This document shows, piece after piece, positions 1 through 5,581 of a DNA stretch of 8,979 bases. Both the position numbers and the translations under genes were made by a program. The stretch comes from Prevotellaceae bacterium (lineage in GTDB: Bacteria > Bacteroidota > Bacteroidia > Bacteroidales > Bacteroidaceae), in NCBI GenBank assembly GCA_021204715.1, contig JAJPYW010000045.1:1-8979 (forward strand). Reading direction: 5' to 3'. The notes beneath the pieces are model-generated. The model did not search any database, was not told the origin of the DNA, and saw only the letters and a list, made by a program, of their open reading frames with translations. How positions within the stretch are numbered: position 1 is the stretch's first letter; the number at the start of each line of letters is the position of its first letter.

Positions 1-173
1 ACCAAGTAAAAACCCACCCAGAAGAAGTCGAAGGCTTCGCGAAGCGCGGCGGCGGCATTGGCCAATACGCCGACTTCCTCTTTCTCATCCGCAATCAGCA
101 GTTTGAATGGAGTAAGAAACGATTGATAACGGGTTGCTTTGTCGGTGGCGGTTTGTTTAAAGACAGCTTCCAT
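1..173 (-). CDS. GAF-domain protein, free methionine-(R)-sulfoxide reductase type (5' end only)
   Basis: The reverse strand reads from an ATG at 173 to the window edge, giving the first 57 residues of a protein that starts MEAVFKQTATDKATRYQSFL and reaches AFDFFWVGFYLV at the edge. An N-terminal helix, then LIADEKEEVGVLANAAAALR, then WVGFY is the usual opening of small GAF-domain proteins related to E. coli MsrC (YebR) and yeast fRMsr. These reduce free methionine-(R)-sulfoxide using cysteines that lie further into the domain. Those cysteines are outside the window, so the enzymatic activity is inferred from the family. The gene lies 57 bp behind the nucleoside phosphorylase on the same strand with no clear TAnnTTTG box between them, so it may be read through from that gene. 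Another GAF-domain role is possible. Confidence 0.75.
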   Translation of the reverse strand, partial: MEAVFKQTATDKATRYQSFLTPFKLLIADEKEEVGVLANAAAALREAFDFFWVGFYL

Positions 174-230
174 GACGGGTGTTGTTTTCTGTTTGCTACG
201 CTCTTTTTTTGGATAAAAAAACAAGGCCTG

Positions 231-1109
231 TCAGATTCTGTCTAAAACCGTTTGAATCAACGTGTCGATGCTGTTCTTGTAATTGGTATCCATCTCCTTG
301 GCCCAACGGTTGGCTATGACCATGCAGACGGTGACGGCGCGGTGTCCCATCAAGCGGCTCAACCCCGCAAGAGCGGAACTCTCCATTTCGAAGTTGGTAA
401 CGCGCCTTCCTTCATACTCGAACTGCTGAATCTTCTCGTTCTGGTCAGGATCGGCCAAAGGCAGGCGCAGCCGCCGTCCTTGCGGGCCGAAGAAACCGCA
501 GGCGGCAATGGTCACGCCACGTACCATCTCATGGCCTGCAATGCGGTCGGCCAACTCCTTGTCGGCGTCGATGACGTAAGGCGCCGGCGCGCATTGGCTG
601 CCTTTCCAGCCCATGTGTTTTAAGAAAGCGCGCTCAAACGCAAGGTCGCACACAGCGTCGCGCCCGGCATAGAAGTTCAGCACGCCATCGAAGCCTATGG
701 ACGTCTCCGAGCAGATGAAAGTACCCACCGGCGTGTAAGGTTGCAGCCCGCCGCAGGTGCCTATGCGCACCAACTCCAAGCTTTGCGGCACCGCCTTCTC
801 CATGCGTGTGGTGAAGTCGATGTTGGCTAGCGCGTCTATTTCGTTCATCACGATGTCTATATTGTCGCAGCCGATGCCCGTGGAGACAACCGTCAGCCGT
901 TTGCCTTTGTAAGTACCGGTAATGGTCCTGAACTCACGGCTCTCCACCTCGCACTCCCTTGTGTCGAAGTGCGAAGCCACGACAGGCACCCGTCCGGGGT
1001 CGCCCACCAATATCACCTTGCCCGCCAGTTGTCCGGGTTTCACATGCAGGTGGAACGACGAGCCGTCGTCGTTAATGACCAATTCAGAAGGGGGAAAGTA
1101 GTTCTCCAT
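231..1109 (-). CDS. Nucleoside phosphorylase, uridine phosphorylase-like (PNP/UDP family)
   Basis: This 292-residue protein should be a cytosolic nucleoside phosphorylase, splitting a nucleoside with phosphate into base and (deoxy)ribose-1-phosphate for salvage. The family signatures appear in order: phosphate-binding GDPGR at 36-40, STGIG at 76-80, RIGTCGG at 115-121 and the ribose-binding FEMES at 240-244 (Glu241, Met242, Glu243). The RIGT and FEMES motifs resemble those of E. coli Udp, but the protein is about 40 residues longer, with an N-terminal extension of some 25 residues and extra sequence around 205-235. The substrate (uridine, or a broader range) cannot be read from the sequence. 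The ATG at 1109 is the only sensible start, because the conserved strand KVILVGDPG begins at residue 31. An unusual AT-rich box touches the start codon, and the next gene downstream is the GAF protein. Confidence 0.9.
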   Translation of the reverse strand: MENYFPPSELVINDDGSSFHLHVKPGQLAGKVILVGDPGRVPVVASHFDTRECEVESREFRTITGTYKGKRLTVVSTGIGCDNIDIVMNEIDALANIDFTTRMEKAVPQSLELVRIGTCGGLQPYTPVGTFICSETSIGFDGVLNFYAGRDAVCDLAFERAFLKHMGWKGSQCAPAPYVIDADKELADRIAGHEMVRGVTIAACGFFGPQGRRLRLPLADPDQNEKIQQFEYEGRRVTNFEMESSALAGLSRLMGHRAVTVCMVIANRWAKEMDTNYKNSIDTLIQTVLDRI

Positions 1110-1126
1110 ACCTATTATATATATAG
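1110..1126 (-). repeat. AT-rich box, fourth copy, abutting a start codon
   Basis: On the minus strand this reads CTATATATATAATAGGT, directly followed by the ATG of the nucleoside phosphorylase. It differs by a single missing A from the core CTATATATATAATAAGGT that occurs three times at 5199-5349. The match is direct; a shared function (protein-binding site, promoter-like box or translation enhancer) is speculation. Confidence 0.6.
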
Positions 1127-1143
1127 TGTCTGCGATAAGTCAA
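1114..1143 (-). promoter_or_regulatory. Possible TTGACT-N18-TATAAT promoter
   Basis: On the minus strand TTGACT (1138-1143) is followed after 18 bases by TATAAT (1114-1119). This would suit an E. coli-type sigma-70, not the TTTG/TAnnTTTG pattern expected in Bacteroidetes. If it is active, transcription would begin at or within a few bases of the phosphorylase ATG at 1109. The TATAAT is part of the repeated AT-rich box, so the match may be coincidental. Confidence 0.3.
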
Positions 1144-1149
1144 CTAATA

Positions 1150-1256
1150 GCCTGCGTTGCGGCAGGTGTCGCATCGGCGCAAAGCCGGTTATTTTGCCTG
1201 CGTTGCGGCAGGTGTCGCATCGGCGCCAAGCCGGTTATTTTGCCTGCGTTGCGGCA
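1150..1256. repeat. 46-bp tandem repeat, 2.3 copies
   Basis: Unit one (1150-1195) and unit two (1196-1241) match at 45 of 46 positions; the one difference is A at 1181 against C at 1227. A third partial copy follows at 1242-1256 and covers the first 15 bases of the unit. Each full unit carries TGCC-N8-GGCA and CGGC-N5-GCCG short inverted repeats, the latter followed by GTTATTTT. The period is not a multiple of three and the array lies between the phosphorylase start and the floA stop, so it is non-coding. It may act as a weak terminator for floA or simply be an expanding intergenic repeat. Confidence 0.85.
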
Positions 1257-1288
1257 AGTATATCATCCACAATAGAGCGGTAGCCCCT

Positions 1289-2296
1289 TTACTTGCCCAA
1301 CGGCTGCTGTCCACTTCCGCCTGCCACCGGCCGCGCGATGGTCTCGCGCATGGAAGTATCGGCCTCGATGTTCTTCATGCGGTAGTAGTCCATGATGCCC
1401 AAGTTGCCGCTGCGGAATGCTTCCGCCATGGCTTTGGGCACTTCGGCCTCGGCCTCAATCACCTTGGCGCGCGCCTCTTGCGCTTTCGCCTTCATCTCCT
1501 GCTCGGTGGCCACGGCCATGGCGCGCCGCTCCTCGGCTTTGGCTTGCGCTATGTTCTTGTCGGCGTTGGCTTGGTCCATTTGCAAGGCGGCGCCTATGTT
1601 CTTGCCTATGTCTATGTCGGCGATGTCTATGGAGAGAATCTCGAAAGCGGTGCCGGCGTCGAGCCCTTTGCGCAGCACCAATTTAGAGATGGAGTCAGGA
1701 TTCTCCAACACCTGCTTGTGGCTTATGGAGGAACCTATGGAAGAGACGATGCCCTCGCCCACACGGGCCAATACCGTGTCCTCGCCGGCGCCGCCCACCA
1801 ACTGGCGTATGTTGGCGCGCACCGTCACCCTCGCTTTGGCAATGAGCTGAATGCCGTCCTTGGCCACAGCCGTTACAGGCGGCGTGTCAATCACCTTGGG
1901 ATTGACCGACATCTGTACCGCCTCGAACACGTCGCGGCCGGCCAAGTCAATGGCCGTGGCCATTTGGAAAGGAAGCTCGATGGAGGCTTTCGAGGCCGAC
2001 ACCAATGCGTGCACCACCTTCTCCACATGCCCGCCGGCCAAGTAGTGCGCCTCCAATCCGTCGCGGGTGATGTTGCCAAGCCCCGCCTTGTGCGCCTCGA
2101 TGAGCCCAGGCACGATGATGTAAGGCGGCACGTTGCGGATGCGCATCAAGAAGAGTTGCACCAAAGAGATGTTCACGCCCGATACCTTGGCCGACAGCCA
2201 CAGGAAGAAAGGCACGTAATGAAAAAATACGGCCAAGAATACAACGCAGGCTATCACAATGACAACCACCACGTAGATTGAATTGGTATCCATCAT
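1289..2296 (-). CDS. floA: Flotillin-like protein FloA
   Basis: This 335-residue protein (Bacillus subtilis FloA/YqfA is about 331) is a bacterial flotillin, an SPFH-type scaffold that oligomerises in functional membrane microdomains and affects membrane fluidity, protein secretion and signalling complexes. A hydrophobic membrane segment covers about residues 7-30 and is followed by the characteristic [21 protein letters not shown]. The SPFH-like region runs to about residue 230. An Ala/Glu/Lys-rich helix ([20 protein letters not shown]) follows, and then the family-specific C-terminus [20 protein letters not shown]. The first two codons are both ATG, so translation may begin at 2296 or 2293. 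The gene lies 54 bp behind the NfeD gene with no TAnnTTTG box between, so it is probably the last gene of an operon starting near 4313. This pairing with NfeD is a well-known feature of the family. Confidence 0.95.
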   Translation of the reverse strand: MMDTNSIYVVVVIVIACVVFLAVFFHYVPFFLWLSAKVSGVNISLVQLFLMRIRNVPPYIIVPGLIEAHKAGLGNITRDGLEAHYLAGGHVEKVVHALVSASKASIELPFQMATAIDLAGRDVFEAVQMSVNPKVIDTPPVTAVAKDGIQLIAKARVTVRANIRQLVGGAGEDTVLARVGEGIVSSIGSSISHKQVLENPDSISKLVLRKGLDAGTAFEILSIDIADIDIGKNIGAALQMDQANADKNIAQAKAEERRAMAVATEQEMKAKAQEARAKVIEAEAEVPKAMAEAFRSGNLGIMDYYRMKNIEADTSMRETIARPVAGGSGQQPLGK

Positions 2297-2350
2297 AAGT
2301 CGATATTGTTAAGTTTAAATGATTGCTTGAATACACACCTGCAGCTTGCG

Positions 2351-2821
2351 TCAGCTGTTGTTCCTTTCCACCATGATGACGCCTTCGCTGACACGCGCCA
2401 CCCTTATGGGCGTCTTCTCGTCCAAGAAGCCGTCGGCCGACTTCACCTCCACCGTCTCGCCGTCAATCAGCGCCGTGCCTATCAAGGCCAGCCGCGTGAC
2501 GGCGATGCCCGTATCGCCCGGCTTCACCCGGCTTTTGGCCTCGCTCTGCACCGTAGACGATATGTTCTCTTTCAAGGCCACCTTGTCCAACGTCTTGGAG
2601 CGCATGAACCACACAAAAGAGCCTGCAGCGGCCACGGCCGATACAATCAATGTCACGATGCCGCCCGCAACGCCCAAGTGGACGAACGCATGGAAGTTGG
2701 CATAGACAAGGCACAAAGCCGCCGCGATGCCCGCCACGCTTACGCCCGGAATGATAAACACCTCCACCAAGAAGAGCACGATGGCCGCGGCGAGTAATAT
2801 GACGATGATGAGTATATCCAT
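2351..2821 (-). CDS. NfeD-like membrane protein (short form)
   Basis: This 156-residue protein belongs to the short NfeD-like group, which partners SPFH/flotillin proteins. Three hydrophobic segments are visible at about residues 2-22, 27-45 and 48-71. The charged C-terminal half, about 90-153, fits the small OB-fold domain (GDTGIAVTRLALIGTALIDG, then VEVKSADGFLDEKTPIRVA). The usual proline in the LxPxG loop is replaced, giving LALIG. An in-frame ATG lies further upstream at 2872, but using it would overlap the preceding gene and add 17 residues of polar sequence before the first membrane segment, so the ATG at 2821 is preferred. That start is 7 bp after the stop of the TPR/PD40 gene, and floA follows, indicating co-transcription. 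It carries no protease domain, so it is not the long NfeD type. Confidence 0.9.
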   Translation of the reverse strand: MDILIIVILLAAAIVLFLVEVFIIPGVSVAGIAAALCLVYANFHAFVHLGVAGGIVTLIVSAVAAAGSFVWFMRSKTLDKVALKENISSTVQSEAKSRVKPGDTGIAVTRLALIGTALIDGETVEVKSADGFLDEKTPIRVARVSEGVIMVERNNS

Positions 2822-2828
2822 AAAACTG

Positions 2829-4289
2829 TTATTTAAAGGTGTCCTTCTCTTGCTGCCGCACCAACAGGGCAAGCTGCTTCATTTGAGCGGTGAGTTGCTC
2901 CACCCGCGCCTCCAAGGTAAGGATGGAAGGCGCCAAGCCGCTCTTCTCGCTCTGTGAGGCGCCTGCATAACGCTGGCGCAAGGCGTCCAACCGCTGCAAC
3001 TGTAGCTGGTAGTTGGTAACCGCCTGTTGATAGCGTTTGAATGAATCCCTCGCGTCCGCCGAGCGGAAGTCATTCATTGAACGATACACGTGGCTGTCGT
3101 CTATGACAAACGCGAAACCCTGTGCCGCCGCACCTTGCCGCCTTGCCTCGGCCACCGCCTGCAAGCGCGCCTTGGCCTGCTCGAGCGCCGCCTTGTCGGT
3201 CCACGTGTCGGCAATGGAGCGCAGGCTCGCATAGCGCGTCAACTCCGCTTGGTCCATATCCTCGTAGCTGTACACCTGCTTGCTTGCGTTGGGCACGAAA
3301 ATGTACACGCACAAGGTGTCCTTGGGTTGGTAACGGTCGGAAGCAAACCAGCCCAAGTTGTTGAACTCGTCCACCACATACAGGTAGTCGTTGAAAGGAG
3401 AGTTGAACGGCATGCCGATGTTCTCGGGCGAGTAGCTTGTACCCGAATTGCTGTCGTAGCGTGTCACGAAGATGTCGTAGCCGCCTTGCGAAGCATCGCC
3501 GTCGGCGGCATAATAGAGCGTGGTGCCGTCGGCCGACATGAAAGGATAAGCCGCGTCCACGCCTTCGTTGATGTTGTCGGGCAGTGCCGTCTCCCCGCTC
3601 CACTCACCCAAATACTTGTGTCTCGTGTAGAGACCGAAGGTACTGTCGGGCTGCAGCTGGCTGTAATAAATGGTGTTGCCCCTTTCGGTGAGGAACACGG
3701 TGCGCAAGTCCTCCTGCACCCCCTCTTCATCCTCTTTGACGTTCTCTTTGCCGAAGTAGGCATTGTAGGTGAAGAGCCTTCCCGTTTCAGGGCTCAATTG
3801 GTACGCCTCGAGGAGTTGGTTCTTTTCCACCACCACGCTGTCCACCACCAATACACGTTCCACGCCTTTCATCATGCGCAGCCCGGCACGGCACTTCTCC
3901 AAGAGCGCTTCCGCCTCTTCGGTGGGGCGTTTCCGCTTCTGTAAGTCGCTCAAATAACTCTCGGCCGTGCGCACGGCGTCCTCATAACGGTAGCTCGTTA
4001 TATAGGCTTGGGCCAACCAATACTGTCCGCCGGTAGCCCTGTACCTCACCGCCAGCTCCAAGTACTTCACCGCGTCGGCGTAAGCCCCCGTCTCGAGCGA
4101 GGCCACGCCATACCACAAGTTGTAGTTCCCGTTGGCCGGTTGCGACTTGACCAACTTCAACAATCCCGGCAACGCCTCCTCATACGCGCCGTTGTCGTAA
4201 AGCGCTTTCGTCTCGGCCTGCGTCTGCGCCATGAGCGGCACGGCCAAGAACATACATAGAAGAAAAAGTAGCCTGTCTATTCTTTTCAT
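2829..4289 (-). CDS. Secreted TPR / PD40 beta-propeller protein of unknown function
   Basis: This 486-residue protein has a signal peptide (basic MKRIDR, hydrophobic core LLFLLCMFLAVPLM, likely cleavage after AQ near residue 22). Residues about 26-115 form two to three TPR-like repeats (YDNGAYEEALPGLLKL, LETGAYADAVKYLELAV, SYRYEDAVRTAESYL). Residues about 200-335 look like TolB/PD40 propeller blades; the clearest is AYPFMSADGTTLYYAA followed by QGGYDIFVTRYD (248-278). A coiled-coil tail covers about 365-485. The order TPR then PD40 matches PorE-like proteins of the type IX secretion system, but the OmpA-like domain is absent and there is no lipobox cysteine. A periplasmic, possibly protein-binding role is inferred; the true function is unknown to me. 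The ATG at 4289 is chosen because it begins the signal peptide; the ATG at 4316 would lie at or before the predicted transcription start. It heads the operon with nfeD and floA. Confidence 0.85.
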   Translation of the reverse strand: MKRIDRLLFLLCMFLAVPLMAQTQAETKALYDNGAYEEALPGLLKLVKSQPANGNYNLWYGVASLETGAYADAVKYLELAVRYRATGGQYWLAQAYITSYRYEDAVRTAESYLSDLQKRKRPTEEAEALLEKCRAGLRMMKGVERVLVVDSVVVEKNQLLEAYQLSPETGRLFTYNAYFGKENVKEDEEGVQEDLRTVFLTERGNTIYYSQLQPDSTFGLYTRHKYLGEWSGETALPDNINEGVDAAYPFMSADGTTLYYAADGDASQGGYDIFVTRYDSNSGTSYSPENIGMPFNSPFNDYLYVVDEFNNLGWFASDRYQPKDTLCVYIFVPNASKQVYSYEDMDQAELTRYASLRSIADTWTDKAALEQAKARLQAVAEARRQGAAAQGFAFVIDDSHVYRSMNDFRSADARDSFKRYQQAVTNYQLQLQRLDALRQRYAGASQSEKSGLAPSILTLEARVEQLTAQMKQLALLVRQQEKDTFK

Positions 4290-4317
4290 GGATTCATCCC
4301 GTCTTTGTTCAAACATT

Positions 4318-4325
4318 CAAAGATA
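4318..4325 (-). promoter_or_regulatory. Bacteroidetes -7 box for the TPR/nfeD/floA operon
   Basis: The minus strand reads TATCTTTG, a full match to TAnnTTTG. Transcription would start at about 4311-4314, giving a leader of roughly 23 bases before the ATG at 4289. No TTTG is seen 19-21 bases upstream, so the -33 element is weak or absent. Confidence 0.65.
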
Positions 4326-4410
4326 AGCATTAATCCCCTTTCCCGCCTTACTATCACGTTAAATTCCTTTAAATACCCCATTACACCACGTTCCATAGCG
4401 GCCGATGCTG

Positions 4411-4418
4411 TAATTTTG
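4411..4418 (+). promoter_or_regulatory. Bacteroidetes -7 box almost touching the ttcA start
   Basis: TAATTTTG matches TAnnTTTG fully and ends only six bases before the ATG at 4425. Given the usual spacing in this phylum, transcription should begin within about three bases of the start codon, so the mRNA would be leaderless or nearly so. No good -33 TTTG is present. Confidence 0.65.
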
Positions 4419-4424
4419 TCCGCT

Positions 4425-5177
4425 ATGGACAAGGCAGCGACACCCTTGGAGAACCGCGTCCGCAGGCGTTTCGCCCGTGGCGTGGTGACGTATGGATTGC
4501 TCGACGAGGGCGACCGCATCTTGATTGCGCTCTCCGGCGGGAAAGATTCCTTGGCCATGACAGAGCTGCTTTCCGCCCGCGCCCGCATCCTCAAGCCACG
4601 CATCAGCTTGGTGGCCGCTTACGTAGCCATGACCAACATCCCTTACCGCAGCGACGTGGATTACTTGCGCGCCTTCACCACCTCTATGGGTGTCCCCTTC
4701 GTCACTTGCGAAGCCTCCTTCAACGCCGCTACCGACACGCGCAAGTCACCCTGCTTTCTCTGCTCGTGGAACCGCCGCAAGGCACTCTTCACCCTTGCCA
4801 AGGAGCATGGCTGCAACAAAATCGCCTTGGGACACAACATGGACGACATTTTGGAGACGTTGCTCATGAACCTCACCTTCCAAGGCGCTTTCGCCGCCAT
4901 GCCGCCCCGCTTGCAGATGCAGAAGTTCGACATGACCATCATCCGCCCCCTCTGCTTGGAGCACGAGGCCGACATGGAAGCCTTCGCCCGACAGCGCGGC
5001 TACCGGTTGCAGTCCGTGCGCTGCCCCTACGAAGACCTTTCGCACCGCAGCCGCTCCAAGGAGCTCTTGCAGCGCATGGAGCAGATGAATCCCCACGCCC
5101 GTTACAGCCTGTGGAGCGGCATGAACAATGTGCAGACTGACTCGCTTCCCTGTCCGCTACCCCGCAAGGCGCGTTAA
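4425..5177 (+). CDS. ttcA: TtcA-family tRNA 2-thiocytidine biosynthesis protein (PP-loop)
   Basis: This 250-residue protein belongs to the PP-loop ATPases that thiolate tRNA. TtcA itself adds sulfur to cytidine 32 using an oxygen-sensitive Fe-S cluster. The PP-loop SGGKDS is at residues 37-42. The cysteine pair in PCFLCSWNRR is Cys110/Cys113, GHNMDD is at 136-141 and RCPYED places a third cysteine at 200. The three cysteines correspond in layout to the cluster ligands of TtcA. The reading frame is open back to an ATG at 4305, but that would put 40 atypical residues ahead of the family's N-terminus and lie upstream of the promoter box, so MDKAATPLENRVRRRFARGV at 4425 is taken as the start. The E. 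coli enzyme is longer (about 311 residues), so this may be a TtcA-like paralogue with a different tRNA target. It is transcribed divergently from the TPR gene. Confidence 0.85.
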   Translation: MDKAATPLENRVRRRFARGVVTYGLLDEGDRILIALSGGKDSLAMTELLSARARILKPRISLVAAYVAMTNIPYRSDVDYLRAFTTSMGVPFVTCEASFNAATDTRKSPCFLCSWNRRKALFTLAKEHGCNKIALGHNMDDILETLLMNLTFQGAFAAMPPRLQMQKFDMTIIRPLCLEHEADMEAFARQRGYRLQSVRCPYEDLSHRSRSKELLQRMEQMNPHARYSLWSGMNNVQTDSLPCPLPRKAR

Positions 5178-5185
5178 GCCGCGCC
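5168..5185 (+). terminator. Weak hairpin at the ttcA stop codon
   Basis: GGCGCG (5168-5173) and CGCGCC (5180-5185) form a 6-bp stem with a TTAAGC loop containing the stop codon. It is followed by GCCCTTTCCCC rather than a clean T-run, so termination here would be inefficient at best. Confidence 0.25.
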
Positions 5186-5198
5186 GCCCTTTCCCCAT

Positions 5199-5223
5199 GT
5201 TCCTATATATATAATAAGGTGTA
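5199..5223 (+). repeat. AT-rich box, copy 1
   Basis: This is a 25-base element with core CTATATATATAATAAGGT, preceded by GTTC and ended by GTA. It is identical over all 25 bases to the copy at 5264. The ends CCT and AGG give partial dyad symmetry around the alternating TA tract. Confidence 0.8.
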
Positions 5224-5263
5224 ATGATGCCGGTAAGGACAACCGCACATCCAAATGAAGTCT

Positions 5264-5288
5264 GTTCCTATATATATAATAAGGTGTA
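5264..5288 (+). repeat. AT-rich box, copy 2
   Basis: Exact 25-base repeat of copy 1, starting 65 bases later in the same orientation. The sequence between the copies is unrelated to that between copies 2 and 3, so the boxes rather than a long tandem unit are what is conserved. Confidence 0.8.
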
Positions 5289-5324
5289 CTTTCCCTTCAA
5301 ACGAATAAAAAGAGCCGAAGCATT

Positions 5325-5349
5325 CCCCTATATATATAAATAAGGTGTA
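5325..5349 (+). repeat. AT-rich box, copy 3 (one-base variant)
   Basis: Same element with CCCC at its left end and one extra A (TATATATATAAATAAGGTGTA in effect, inserted after the TA tract). It starts about 60 bases after copy 2 in the same orientation. Confidence 0.75.
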
Positions 5350-5466
5350 TTTGCGCAGCACCCCCTACAACACCTTCCTGCCGCGTTACACATACAAACA
5401 TCGATACTTTATTCACGCAACAGTGCAATTTTATGAAAATAGGTGAACATATATCTTTTTTTTCAC

Positions 5467-5474
5467 TACTTTTG
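5467..5474 (+). promoter_or_regulatory. Bacteroidetes -7 box for ompA
   Basis: TACTTTTG matches TAnnTTTG and is preceded by a run of eight T. Transcription should start at about 5478-5480, giving a leader of roughly 100 bases. No TTTG is seen at the expected -33 position. Confidence 0.65.
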
Positions 5475-5478
5475 CACG

Positions 5479-5495
5479 CGGAATGAACAATTCCG
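5479..5495 (+). promoter_or_regulatory. 5'-terminal mRNA hairpin of ompA
   Basis: CGGAAT (5479-5484) and ATTCCG (5490-5495) form a perfect 6-bp stem with a GAACA loop, positioned right at the predicted transcription start. A stem at the very 5' end is the arrangement that stabilises ompA mRNA in E. coli; a similar role here is inferred. Confidence 0.5.
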
Positions 5496-5517
5496 TCAAA
5501 GCCGGAGGAGCGGTGAA

Positions 5518-5567
5518 AAAGTTAGTACGCTTCAAAGGCAAGGGGAGGGACTGAAATTACTAACTTT
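5518..5567 (+). promoter_or_regulatory. Long leader hairpin upstream of the ompA start
   Basis: AAAGTTAGTA (5518-5527) pairs perfectly with TACTAACTTT (5558-5567), a 10-bp stem. Inside it TTCA (5531-5534) can pair with TGAA (5552-5555), leaving the purine-rich AAGGCAAGGGGAGGGAC in the apical loop. The base of the stem ends 14 bases before the first ATG. This could present the purine-rich loop to a regulator, or insulate the start region. Confidence 0.5.
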
Positions 5568-5581
5568 ACACATAAACAAAA

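Larger units (their letters stand above)
5178..5466. other. Gene-free intergenic stretch before ompA
   Basis: Between the ttcA stop and the ompA promoter there are 289 bases with no convincing gene. The stretch holds three same-direction copies of an AT-rich box (5199-5223, 5264-5288, 5325-5349) spaced about 60-65 bases apart. From 5350 to about 5440 the sequence shows no repeat, hairpin or promoter box that I can identify. A 39-codon frame at 5224-5343 runs through copies two and three but has no other support. Confidence 0.6.

Noticed and set aside
204..221. T7-GGAT-A7 inverted repeat between the phosphorylase and the GAF gene
   Set aside because: A 7-bp stem of only A:T pairs is weak and no GC stem precedes a T-run clearly enough to call a terminator; it may only be low-complexity spacer.
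1157..2281. Long open frame on the plus strand opposite floA (374 codons)
   Set aside because: It is the antisense of a clear FloA gene in GC-biased DNA, is rich in His/Arg/Gly as typical of such shadows, and begins within the 46-bp repeats.
2822..2872. Seventeen-residue upstream extension of the NfeD-like protein
   Set aside because: It would overlap the end of the TPR gene and put polar residues before the first membrane segment; the ATG at 2821 fits far better.
4305..4424. Forty-residue upstream extension of TtcA
   Set aside because: The frame is open but lies ahead of the TAnnTTTG box and the extra residues do not resemble the family's N-terminus.
5224..5343. 39-codon frame with two adjacent ATGs running through AT-rich boxes 2 and 3
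   Set aside because: Copies 2 and 3 happen to be in the same frame (SYIYNK and PYIYK), but copy 1 is not. No promoter box precedes it and the composition is not convincing; it could be revisited if conserved.
5178..5466. CRISPR array from the regularly spaced 25-base repeats
   Set aside because: The repeats are nearly pure AT in the core, there are only three, spacers of 36-40 bases have no leader, and no cas gene is near.
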